Below are positions 16,539 through 24,227 of a DNA stretch of 64,000 nt, piece after piece. The stretch is taken from NCBI GenBank assembly GCA_900319225.1, contig ONNV01000005.1, positions 1-64,000 on the forward strand, in the 5' to 3' direction. The notes under the pieces are model-generated. The model did not search any database and was not told where the DNA came from. It saw nothing but the letters and a program-made list of their open reading frames with translations. The stretch is from an uncultured Prevotellaceae bacterium (GTDB lineage Bacteria > Bacteroidota > Bacteroidia > Bacteroidales > Bacteroidaceae). The position numbers and the translations under genes are program-made. Numbering within the stretch: the stretch's first letter is position 1; every line of letters begins with the position of its first letter.

Positions 16539-17561
16539 ATGAGAAAAGTCGCAATAATAGGAGCCGGCCCCGCCGGCATAGAGGCCGCATCAGTACTGGC
16601 CAAGAACGGTATTGAGGTAACCCTTTTTGAGAAATCAGAGACTCCGCTCAAGAACCTGCAGGACAAGGCTTTCCTGTTCCCTAACTTCCAGGCTGCTCAG
16701 GAGATTGTTGATGAATTGAGCGGCAAACTGCTTACTGATGGTGTTACATCGGCATTTGGCGTTGATATCATTGATGTCAAGTGGCAGGGAACTGAATGGA
16801 AACTGGTTGATTCAAAGGAGCAGACATATGTGGCCGATGCAGTGCTGCTGGCCACCGGTTATCAGGTGTTTGACGCCCACCGCAAGGAGGAACTTGGCTA
16901 CGGTATATATAAAGGTGTAATCACATCGCTCGATATGGAGCAGATGATAAAGCACGGCAAGATCCTGAACGCCAACGGCGATGAGCCCAAGCGCATAACA
17001 TTCCTGCAGTGCGTGGGCTCCCGTGACGAGAAGAGCGGTAACCACTACTGCTCCAAGATATGCTGCGTCACTGCCGTTAAGCAGGCTATTGAGGTCCGCA
17101 AGCAGCTGCGGGGATGTGATGTATCGGTATTCTATATGGACTTGCGTATGTGGGGTCAGGGATTTGAGGAGATGTACCGCATGGCTCAGGAAAAGTACGG
17201 CATCAGCTTTGTACGCGGCCGTATATCGGAGGCTGCCTCCACCTTTGACGGACGTGTCCAGCTTAAGAGTGAGGACACCCTGATGGGACTTCCGCTCAAG
17301 ATGACCACAGACCTGCTTGTGCTTATGGTAGGTATGGAGGCATCGTGCGGCACCAAGGCGCTTGGCAAGTCCTGTGACATAAGCGGTGACTACGGCTTTA
17401 TCCGCACCGTCAACCCCCACCTCTACGACAACGAGACCGGAAAGCCCGGTCTGTTTGCCGCCGGCACCTGCAAGCGACCTATGAGCGTGAGCGACTCCAT
17501 CAACGATGCCCGCTCCGCCGCCCTTGCAATCAAAGACTACCTGGATACACTCCCTCAGTGA
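16539..17561 (+). CDS. Short HdrA-like FAD protein
   Basis: A 340-residue flavoprotein. The N-terminal FAD/NAD-binding motif is AIIGAGPAGIEAA, followed by the HdrA hallmark LQCVGSRDEKSGNHYCSKIC with Cys residues for a 4Fe-4S cluster, and a C-terminal GLFAAGTCKRPMSVSDSI flavin-binding segment. It lacks the extra ferredoxin and thioredoxin-reductase domains of electron-bifurcating HdrA, and its size matches the sHdrA group. I chose ATG 16539; the TTG at 16533 is less likely. It is the last gene of the Hdr-like operon and ends over a small hairpin at 17551-17570. Confidence 0.87.
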   Translation: MRKVAIIGAGPAGIEAASVLAKNGIEVTLFEKSETPLKNLQDKAFLFPNFQAAQEIVDELSGKLLTDGVTSAFGVDIIDVKWQGTEWKLVDSKEQTYVADAVLLATGYQVFDAHRKEELGYGIYKGVITSLDMEQMIKHGKILNANGDEPKRITFLQCVGSRDEKSGNHYCSKICCVTAVKQAIEVRKQLRGCDVSVFYMDLRMWGQGFEEMYRMAQEKYGISFVRGRISEAASTFDGRVQLKSEDTLMGLPLKMTTDLLVLMVGMEASCGTKALGKSCDISGDYGFIRTVNPHLYDNETGKPGLFAAGTCKRPMSVSDSINDARSAALAIKDYLDTLPQ

Positions 17562-17570
17562 GCTGAGGGA
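17551..17570 (+). terminator. Hairpin at end of Hdr-like operon
   Basis: TCCCTCAG/CTGAGGGA form an 8-bp stem with a TGAG loop that includes the stop codon of the HdrA-like gene. It directly abuts the palindromic repeat starting at 17571, whose internal hairpin and T run probably supply the actual termination for both convergent operons. Confidence 0.5.
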
Positions 17571-17692
17571 GCCAAAGGGGACGGTTCTGTTTGGCCCCTT
17601 TTATCAGACATAAACAGAAGCAGTGAAGGTAAAAACCCTCACTGCTTTTTAATTATCTGAAAAAGGGGCCAAACAGAACCGTCCCCTTTGGC
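17571..17692. repeat. 122-bp palindromic REP/MITE-like element, copy 2
   Basis: Second copy of the element at 5004-5124, with the same perfect 32-bp arms (17571-17602 and 17661-17692) and an internal GCAGTGA/TCACTGC hairpin followed by TTTTT. Only the central loop differs by a few bases. It fills the gap between two convergent operons, 4 bp before the stop codon of the oxaloacetate decarboxylase-like gene, and probably acts as a bidirectional terminator. Confidence 0.9.
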
Positions 17693-17696
17693 TCGC

Positions 17697-19478
17697 TTAC
17701 TTCTCGATCCAGCCGATAACCTCACCCTTTGATACCAGTGATCCGTGCTCCTTCTCAACTGATACCAGATGGCAGTCGTAGGGAGCGGTGGCGTTGTCGA
17801 TGAATGTGTTGCCGCTGGCCTGGATGCCGACCATCCAGTCACCCTTCTTGTACTGCTTGCCGAAGGGAGGATTGGTTGACTGATCCATGTAATCCAGATC
17901 CCAGATTACGCGACCGCTGACAGCAGCCTCGATGGGCTCTGCATCGGGATGCAGGATGGCACGCTTATCGGCAGCGGTGAAGTGCTTGACGGGTGCACCT
18001 GCGGTGCCGGCCTGAGCCTTCTCCATACGCTCCATAAGGTCCTTGTTGAACTGATCCTTGGCCTGGCCGCTCTTGTACTCGCGGTACTGCTTCTCATGCA
18101 TGGCGAACTCAAAGAGCTCCTCATCATCCTGGCCGCGGTCCCAACCGTTCTCCTCCATCTCCTTGATGAAACGGGGCAGGTCATTGGGATAGAGAACCTG
18201 AGGATCATCGGTATAGAACTCCTTACCCTGCTCCTTGGCCAGCTGAATGATCTCGGGAGCCAGCTCGCCGGGCAGCTTACCTGACTTACCAAGTACCATA
18301 CCCCACATGGCGGGATCCATACGGGTGAAGGGTTTCTCATCCATGGACTTTGAGTAGAGGTTCATAAGGGCGGCGTTCTTAACGTACTGGCTGAACGGGG
18401 TAACCAGACAGGGAGTACCCAGCATAGGCCATATGCGCTGTACCTCATCAAAGAGTTCTACAAGCAGCTCGTCCTCAGACAGCTCCTTTTCACCCTTCTT
18501 GCGGAGGTTGGCGTTAATGGCAGCGTGCATACCCTTGAGGTCAGCCATAAGTGAACCCATCATACCGCCGGGCAGGCCACAACCTACCAGCAGTGAACTC
18601 ATGATTGAGTTCTTGGGGTCGATCCAGTAGCCCAGGAAGTCATCCATGAAGCTCTGTGTGAGTGAACGAGCCTCCATGTAAGCCTTCATGTTGATATCCT
18701 TAACCAGGAATCCGGCATCCTTAAGCATAGCCTGGATGGTGATTACGTCCGGATGAACCTTGCCCCATGACAGAGGCTCCATAGCTACGTCCAGTACATC
18801 GGCACCGGCTCTTGCAACCTCAAGCATTGAAGCTACTGCAAATCCGGGACCGTTGTGGCCGTGGTACTGAATGATGATATCGGGATGTTTCTCCTTGATG
18901 GCGCGAACGATGGTGCCCAGCATGGCGGGACGACCGATACCGGCCATATCCTTGAGGCAGATCTCCTGTGCGCCGCCCTCGATGAGCTGCTCGGCCAGGT
19001 TGATGTAGTACTCGGCAGTGTGTACCTTGGAGTAGGTGATACACATGGTTGCCTGAGCGGTCATGCCGGCCTCCTTGGCCCACTTGATTGAGGGGATGAT
19101 GTTACGCGGATCGTTAAGACCGCAGAATATACGTGTGATGTCAACACCCTGAGCGTGCTTAACCTTATACATGAGCTGACGTACATCGGCAGGAACGGGG
19201 TTCATGCGCAGTGCGTTCAGACCACGGTCAAGCATGTGGGTCTTGATGCCTACTTCATTGAAAGGCTTTGTGAATGTACGTACGGCCTGGTTGGGGTTCT
19301 CGCCGTACAGAAGGTTTACCTGCTCCATGGCACCGCCGTTAGTCTCAACGCGGTCAAAGCAGCCCATATCGATAATTACCGGCGCAATCTTGGCCAGCTG
19401 GTCTTTACGGGGAACATACTTGCCTGATGACTGCCACATGTCACGGTACACAAGACTGAATTGAATCTCTTTTTTCAT
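17697..19478 (-). CDS. OadA/PycB-like carboxyltransferase lacking the biotin lysine
   Basis: A 593-residue homologue of the alpha subunit of oxaloacetate decarboxylase / subunit B of pyruvate carboxylase. The carboxyltransferase barrel is intact in outline: YRDMWQSSGKYVPR near the start, MNPVPADVR, CLKDMAGIGRP, and the metal-binding QYHGHNGPGF. The C-terminal biotinyl/lipoyl-type domain is present, but where biotin carriers have EAMKM this protein has QASGN (553-557), so the biotin acceptor lysine is gone. Either biotin is supplied by another protein or the enzyme works without it, for example as a lyase or decarboxylase of a keto acid. It is the last gene of the putative sulfonolipid operon, 24 bp after the SDR gene. 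Confidence 0.85.
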   Translation of the reverse strand: MKKEIQFSLVYRDMWQSSGKYVPRKDQLAKIAPVIIDMGCFDRVETNGGAMEQVNLLYGENPNQAVRTFTKPFNEVGIKTHMLDRGLNALRMNPVPADVRQLMYKVKHAQGVDITRIFCGLNDPRNIIPSIKWAKEAGMTAQATMCITYSKVHTAEYYINLAEQLIEGGAQEICLKDMAGIGRPAMLGTIVRAIKEKHPDIIIQYHGHNGPGFAVASMLEVARAGADVLDVAMEPLSWGKVHPDVITIQAMLKDAGFLVKDINMKAYMEARSLTQSFMDDFLGYWIDPKNSIMSSLLVGCGLPGGMMGSLMADLKGMHAAINANLRKKGEKELSEDELLVELFDEVQRIWPMLGTPCLVTPFSQYVKNAALMNLYSKSMDEKPFTRMDPAMWGMVLGKSGKLPGELAPEIIQLAKEQGKEFYTDDPQVLYPNDLPRFIKEMEENGWDRGQDDEELFEFAMHEKQYREYKSGQAKDQFNKDLMERMEKAQAGTAGAPVKHFTAADKRAILHPDAEPIEAAVSGRVIWDLDYMDQSTNPPFGKQYKKGDWMVGIQASGNTFIDNATAPYDCHLVSVEKEHGSLVSKGEVIGWIEK

Positions 19479-19502
19479 GCTGTTTATGTGTTTTTTAATT
19501 AT

Positions 19503-20303
19503 TTACATCGGATCTATTGTGCGGGCTATCCTGGCGCACAGGCCCGGGAAGAAACGCTTGATATAGACCATAAGCAGTTCCTTGCGTCCTACCAGGACTT
19601 CACGTTTTTTCCTGTAGACGGCCTTGACGATCTTGCGGGCAGCCTGATCGGGGGTGCAGCCACCGGCCTGACCGGCATCCATCTTGGCGTGCTGCTTTCC
19701 GTCTTTCTCCAACGCATAGAATGATATGCGGGTCTGTACACGTCCGGGACAAACTATGGTTACGCGGATGTTATCCTTATAATACTCAGCCTGGACTGTC
19801 TCAAAGAATCCGTACAGGGCATGCTTGGATGAGCTGTATGCGCAGCGCAGGGGGAATCCGAACCGTCCGTTGATGCTTGTGGTTACCATCAGCTGGCCAC
19901 CTCCGCGCTCAATCATCTTGGGCAGGATCACCTTGGTCATGATAACGGGTGCGAACCAGTTTATGTCCATGACCTTATTTATAACGCGCATCTCGGTCTC
20001 ACAGGTGGTGCCGCGCTGGCTTATGCCGGCATTGTTGTAGAATACGTCTATGTATCCGTAAACCTGCCATGCCTGCTCGGCCAGTCCTGCCACCTCATCC
20101 TTACGGGAGAGGTCAAAGGGCAGGGGACGGGCATCAGGGGCACCCAACTCCTTGCAGCGTGCGGCAACCTTTTCCAAGAGGTCTGCCTCAAGCGCAGTGA
20201 GTATGAGCTTGGCACCTTCACGGGCAAACTCATATGCGGTTGCCTCACCAATACCTGATGAAGAGCCTGTTATCCAAACTACCTTGTCCTTGAACTTGTT
20301 CAT
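19503..20303 (-). CDS. SDR, probable 3-keto lipid-base reductase
   Basis: A 266-residue classical short-chain dehydrogenase. The NAD(P)-binding motif is TGSSSGIG near residue 10, NNAG in strand 4, and the Ser-Tyr-Lys site appears as TSINGRFGFPLRCAYSSSKHA. The C-terminal RFFPGLCARIARTIDPM resembles the DHRS7/3-ketosphinganine reductase branch. It starts at ATG 20303 with a 4-bp ATGA overlap with the cysteate synthase-like gene. In context it would reduce the 3-keto intermediate (3-ketocapnine) made by the acyltransferase two genes upstream. Substrate is inferred from the neighbours. Confidence 0.75.
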   Translation of the reverse strand: MNKFKDKVVWITGSSSGIGEATAYEFAREGAKLILTALEADLLEKVAARCKELGAPDARPLPFDLSRKDEVAGLAEQAWQVYGYIDVFYNNAGISQRGTTCETEMRVINKVMDINWFAPVIMTKVILPKMIERGGGQLMVTTSINGRFGFPLRCAYSSSKHALYGFFETVQAEYYKDNIRVTIVCPGRVQTRISFYALEKDGKQHAKMDAGQAGGCTPDQAARKIVKAVYRKKREVLVGRKELLMVYIKRFFPGLCARIARTIDPM

Positions 20304-21523
20304 TTGCAGTTGTCTATTGCCTGTTTGAACCAGCGGGCGCGTTCGCAACCCTCACCGGTGTTGAGAAGTATAAGGTCTCCATCCTTGAGTTTGTTCTCCT
20401 CAAGAGCCTTGAAGAATCCTGCTATACATACTACCGATGCGGGGCCCATATATATGCCTGTGGCATCCTTTACCATACGGCCGTAACGCTCCAGACCCTC
20501 CTCTTTTACACGCAGGAATGAACCTCCGCTGTTCTTTACGATAGGTCCTACCAGCGGATACATGCCGGGAGTACCAGCGGTAAGAATAGATATGCTGGTT
20601 CTGGGTATTACAGTGGGGAAGTGCTTGTTCCAGCCCTGTGGGAAACCGTTCTCAATTGCCCATTCCCAAGCCTGGACCATAGGATCGCAGGTGTCCTGCT
20701 GAACCAGCAGCATACGAGGCATCTTGTGCTCGGGGTATGCATCGGCTATCTCACGCATTCCTTTTTCGAATGCAATGGGGCTTGTGCCGCCTGCAACAGC
20801 CTGCATATAGACATCGGGTATGCGACCCAGTTGGCGCATGCACTCAAAGACAAGTGTCTTCTTGGCCTCTACGCGAATAGGGTCTATATTACCGGCCGAT
20901 ATCATAACCTTCTGATTCTTATGGAAGTCGGCAGCCTCAGCTTTGGCCTGTCCGTAACCTCCTTCTGAAACTACCAGATTCTGGCCTACGGAACGGATGG
21001 CGTCCTGCGATTCCTGATACATGTCGCAGGGAGCGAATATATCAAACTTAACACCAGCCTTAGCCAGATATGTTGCATATGCGGTGGCTGCATTACCGGT
21101 CGATGCCAGGCAATACTCCTTTACGCCGTGTTTCTTGAACAGCGTTGCTGCCAGTGATGCGGCAATATCCTTGAATGTGCCACTGCCTCCGTTAAGGTCA
21201 TTACGGGCAACCACAACCTTGCAGTCAATACCGTAGTTATCCTTTGCATACTTGCTCAGGAACTCCCACTCCTCAATAGGTACTGCACCCTCACCGCAGG
21301 TTACCTGTTCATCGGCCTCGTCAAGGGGCAGGAAGGGCAGGTAGTGGTATAGGTTGTCTACCTTCTGACCGGGTTTGCAGAGTTCATCCAGCTGGCGGTA
21401 ATCAGAGCTGTAGACTACCTCTGCGTGATTGCTTCCGCACTCACACAGCTGGTCCTGGCTGAACCAGGCGGCAAAATCTCCTATTACCTTGCCGCACTTC
21501 TTGCAGACAAGCTGGTATTTCAT
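20300..21523 (-). CDS. Cysteate synthase-like PLP enzyme (threonine synthase family)
   Basis: A 407-residue fold-type II PLP enzyme. The N-terminal zinc-ribbon-like CKKCGK ... CECGSNH resembles threonine/cysteate synthases. The PLP lysine lies in GGSGTFKDIAA, and STGNAATAYA is the phosphate-binding loop. Archaeal cysteate synthase is a threonine synthase paralogue that makes L-cysteate from phosphoserine and sulfite. The genes on either side encode an alpha-oxoamine synthase and an SDR, the set expected for capnine (sulfonolipid) synthesis. It overlaps both neighbours by 4 bp (ATGA), so the three are translationally coupled. A true threonine synthase is the main alternative. Confidence 0.72.
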   Translation of the reverse strand: MKYQLVCKKCGKVIGDFAAWFSQDQLCECGSNHAEVVYSSDYRQLDELCKPGQKVDNLYHYLPFLPLDEADEQVTCGEGAVPIEEWEFLSKYAKDNYGIDCKVVVARNDLNGGSGTFKDIAASLAATLFKKHGVKEYCLASTGNAATAYATYLAKAGVKFDIFAPCDMYQESQDAIRSVGQNLVVSEGGYGQAKAEAADFHKNQKVMISAGNIDPIRVEAKKTLVFECMRQLGRIPDVYMQAVAGGTSPIAFEKGMREIADAYPEHKMPRMLLVQQDTCDPMVQAWEWAIENGFPQGWNKHFPTVIPRTSISILTAGTPGMYPLVGPIVKNSGGSFLRVKEEGLERYGRMVKDATGIYMGPASVVCIAGFFKALEENKLKDGDLILLNTGEGCERARWFKQAIDNCK

Positions 21524-22797
21524 CCTCTCTTTATCTGAGCACGCTTGAATACGTTCATATCCTGGATGGGGCCCTCATAGTAACCGGCCTTGAGCTTCTT
21601 CTGTACATCCTTGAATACCTCGATGGTACGCTTAACATGATCCAGAGTATGTGAAGCAGTAGGAATGATACGCAGCATGAGCTGGCCCTTGGGGATAACG
21701 GGATATGTAACGATTGAGCAGAAGATTCCGTAGTTCTCACGCAGGTCAACAACAACGTTGGTACCCTCATTGATACCACCCTCAAAGAATACGGGTGTTA
21801 CAGGTGACTCGGTTACGCCGATGTTGAAGCCTTCTGACTTGAGGCCGCCCTGCAGAGCGTTTACAACCTCCCACAGATGCTCGCGGTACTCGGGGTGAGC
21901 CTTGATCAGGTCCAGACGCTTCTGGTTACCGATAACCAGAGGCAGAGGCAGTGACTTGGCGTAGATCTGTGAACGCATGTTGCACTTCAGGTGGTCGATG
22001 ATCTCAGGCTCTGAGCTTACTACGCCACCGATTGATGCCATACTCTTGGCGAATGCGTCAAATATTACATCGATCTCATCGATTACGCCGTAGTGCTCGG
22101 CTGTACCGCGACCGTGTGCACCCATTGTACCGAAACCGTGTGCATCGTCAATAAGTATGCGGAACGGATATTTCTTCTTGAGTTCTACGATGTCAGCGAG
22201 ATGACCCAGGTCACCGGCCATACCGAACACACCCTCGGTGATAACCAGGACGCCGCCGCCCTGCTCATCGGCCAGCTTGCAGGCGTGGTTAAGCTGCTTC
22301 TCCAGGCTCTCCATGTTGTTGTGCTGGAAAGCAAAGCGCTTGGCCAGGCTCAGACGCATACCGTCCAGGATGCAGGCGTGGCTCTCTGAGTCGTAAACGA
22401 TAACGTCCTTGCGGCTGGTCAGTACGTCGATGATTGAGATCATGCCCTGATAACCGAAGTTGAGGCAGAGACCTGCCTTCTTGCCTACGAACTCTGAAAA
22501 GTCATTCTCAAACTTGATGTGATAATCAGTATTACCTGACATCATGCGGGCACCCATAGGAGCACCGAGACCAAACTTGGCGGCTGCCTCTGCATCGGCC
22601 TTTCTTACCTCGGGATGGTTAGCCAGACCCAGGTAGTTGTTAAGGCTCCAGTTCAGCACGGGCTTGCCGTTGAACTCCATCTCGGGACCGATCTCACCTA
22701 CCAGACGGGGGAACATGAAGTAACCGTCGCCGATTCCCTGATACTGTCCGAGCGGGCCCGGAGTCTCTTTGATTCTCTCAAAAATGTCTTTAATCAT
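21520..22797 (-). CDS. Alpha-oxoamine synthase, probable cysteate acyltransferase
   Basis: A 425-residue fold-type I PLP enzyme of the family of serine palmitoyltransferase, KAPA synthase and 2-amino-3-ketobutyrate ligase. Landmarks are NWSLNNYLGLANHP, GARMMSGNTDYH, the stacking His in SESHACILDG, the Asp-His pair in IDDAHGFG and the PLP lysine in FDAFAKSMAS. Together with the cysteate synthase-like and SDR genes, the best fit is the enzyme condensing cysteate with an acyl-ACP/CoA to 3-ketocapnine, as described in Alistipes and Chryseobacterium. Serine palmitoyltransferase is the close alternative. It is the first gene of the operon; a palindromic tandem array lies upstream. Confidence 0.75.
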   Translation of the reverse strand: MIKDIFERIKETPGPLGQYQGIGDGYFMFPRLVGEIGPEMEFNGKPVLNWSLNNYLGLANHPEVRKADAEAAAKFGLGAPMGARMMSGNTDYHIKFENDFSEFVGKKAGLCLNFGYQGMISIIDVLTSRKDVIVYDSESHACILDGMRLSLAKRFAFQHNNMESLEKQLNHACKLADEQGGGVLVITEGVFGMAGDLGHLADIVELKKKYPFRILIDDAHGFGTMGAHGRGTAEHYGVIDEIDVIFDAFAKSMASIGGVVSSEPEIIDHLKCNMRSQIYAKSLPLPLVIGNQKRLDLIKAHPEYREHLWEVVNALQGGLKSEGFNIGVTESPVTPVFFEGGINEGTNVVVDLRENYGIFCSIVTYPVIPKGQLMLRIIPTASHTLDHVKRTIEVFKDVQKKLKAGYYEGPIQDMNVFKRAQIKRG

Positions 22798-22958
22798 ACT
22801 GAAAATCTTTATTTATGTTTATTATATACAATTTAATACCTGCTATCAGAAACTGATACGCTTAAACTCCGCGAAATTAGTAAAAACTCTGCACTCACTA
22901 TTATAAAATAAGTTATAATTCTGCTATCTTACAGTTTGCTGCATTGCTGCTTCCACGG

Positions 22959-23279
22959 GCGTTACCCCCTCACCTTAGGGAGTCAGAACGCACGTAGGGC
23001 CATTTTCATCCCTAAGGTGCGCAGAAAAATCGCTTTTACCTGCGTTACTCCCTCACCTTAGGGAGTCACAACGCACGTAGGGCCATTTTCCTCCCTAAGG
23101 TGCGCAGAAAAATCGCTTTTACCTGCGTTACTCCCTCACCTTAGGGAGTCAGAACGCACGTAGGGCCATTTTCCTCCCTAAGGTGCGCAGAAAAATCGCT
23201 TTTACCTGCGTTACCCCCTCACCTTAGGGAGTCACAACTCACGTAGAGCCAATTCTATCCCTAAGGTGCGCACAAAAAT
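22959..23279. repeat. 83-bp x4 tandem array of palindromic units
   Basis: Four direct copies begin at 22959, 23042, 23125 and 23208, a constant 83-bp period. Copies 1-3 are nearly identical; copy 4 is degenerate. Every unit contains the inverted pair CACCTTAGGGA/TCCCTAAGGTG around a 25-30 nt loop, so each can fold into a hairpin. No ORF fits. The array occupies most of the 512-bp gap between the acyltransferase gene and the DMT transporter gene. There is no spacer diversity, so it is not CRISPR. Bases 22798-22958 show no other recognisable feature. Confidence 0.92.
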
Positions 23280-23287
23280 GTGGAAAA

Positions 23288-23300
23288 GGGGACTGTCCCC
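23288..23300. repeat. GGGGACTGTCCCC palindrome
   Basis: A 13-bp palindrome directly after the 83-bp array and 10 bp before the stop codon of the DMT transporter gene (minus strand). Its core also occurs in the long palindrome at 45366-45417. This sequence type is known from REP elements and may serve here as a hairpin at the end of the transporter transcript. Confidence 0.6.
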
Positions 23301-23309
23301 AATTTCACA

Positions 23310-24209
23310 TTATTGCAGGGAGCCGATAAGCAGGAAGAAGAGGCCCAGGAGGACCAGGATGAGGTCGATGACCTTGCTCCGTAGGTTTTTCTCGTGGAAG
23401 AGGAGGGCTCCGCAGAGGAAGCTTACTATTACGCTGCTGCGGCGGATCATGGAGACGATTGAGACCATGGAGGCGCTTTGGGCTAGGGATACAAAGTAAG
23501 CGTAGTCAGCGAGGGTTAGGAAGACGGCGATGAAGATTATGGGCCATTTCCATTGGAAGGGGGTGGTGTGCTTGCGGGTGGGCCACCAGAGGGTGAAGAG
23601 GATGACGGTCATCAGGGCTAACTGGTAGAAGTTGCTCCACGCCTGTACGAACATGTTGTTGAAGCGTCCAAGCAGGTACTTGTCAAACAGGGCGCTTACG
23701 GCTCCTAACAGAGTGGCCATGATTACGCAGAACACCCATTTGTTGTGAGTGAAACTGATACCCTCCTTCTTGCCGCTGATACTGAGCATGTAGAAAGAGA
23801 TTACGGCAATTATCACACCAATCCACTGATACAGGTTAAGGCGCTCGCCAAACAGCAGCAGGCCGCCCAGCAGAACGATGATGGGACGGGTGGCGTTGAT
23901 GGGCCCGAACAGCGTGATGGGCAGGTGTTTCATGCCAAAGTAGCCGAATATCCAGGAGCCAAGCACGATGAATGCCTTGAGCATGAGCAGGCGGTGCAGC
24001 TCCCAGCCGGCGGTAGGTACATAAAAGATGCTGCCATCCAGCACGCCTGTCTTCCATGACAGGAGCGTGAACGGCAGCATCAAGAGTGAGCAGAACAGTG
24101 TGTTGAACCAGAGAACGGGAATTACCGCGTTATCCTTGAGGGATTGCTTCTTGGATACGTCATACAAGCCCAGAAATAGGGCTGAAACGAGAGCGAACCC
24201 CAACCACAT
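23310..24209 (-). CDS. EamA/DMT-family transporter
   Basis: A 299-residue inner-membrane protein with about ten hydrophobic helices in two repeats of five, the EamA (drug/metabolite transporter) layout. Examples of conserved helix segments are GPINATRPIIVLLGGLLLFGE in the first half and SMIRRSSVIVSFLCGALLF in the second. The substrate is unknown; members export amino acids or metabolites or import sugars. It lies 18 bp downstream of the DUF3078 gene on the same strand. Confidence 0.85.
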   Translation of the reverse strand: MWLGFALVSALFLGLYDVSKKQSLKDNAVIPVLWFNTLFCSLLMLPFTLLSWKTGVLDGSIFYVPTAGWELHRLLMLKAFIVLGSWIFGYFGMKHLPITLFGPINATRPIIVLLGGLLLFGERLNLYQWIGVIIAVISFYMLSISGKKEGISFTHNKWVFCVIMATLLGAVSALFDKYLLGRFNNMFVQAWSNFYQLALMTVILFTLWWPTRKHTTPFQWKWPIIFIAVFLTLADYAYFVSLAQSASMVSIVSMIRRSSVIVSFLCGALLFHEKNLRSKVIDLILVLLGLFFLLIGSLQ

Positions 24210-24227
24210 GACTGCTATCCTTTAGTT

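Noticed and set aside
16812..17420. 202-residue minus-strand frame within the HdrA-like gene
   Set aside because: Shadow of a strong flavoprotein gene, no motif.
12563..17561. Methanogen-type heterodisulfide reductase
   Set aside because: The rest of the window is clearly Bacteroidales and HdrA lacks the extra domains of bifurcating forms, so the CoM/CoB disulfide is not a likely substrate.
21520..22797. KAPA synthase (bioF) or 2-amino-3-ketobutyrate ligase
   Set aside because: The family fits, but no biotin or threonine-degradation genes are nearby, while a cysteate synthase-like gene and an SDR are translationally coupled to it.
22959..23279. CRISPR array
   Set aside because: The whole 83-bp unit repeats, with no short repeat separated by unique spacers, and no cas genes are near.
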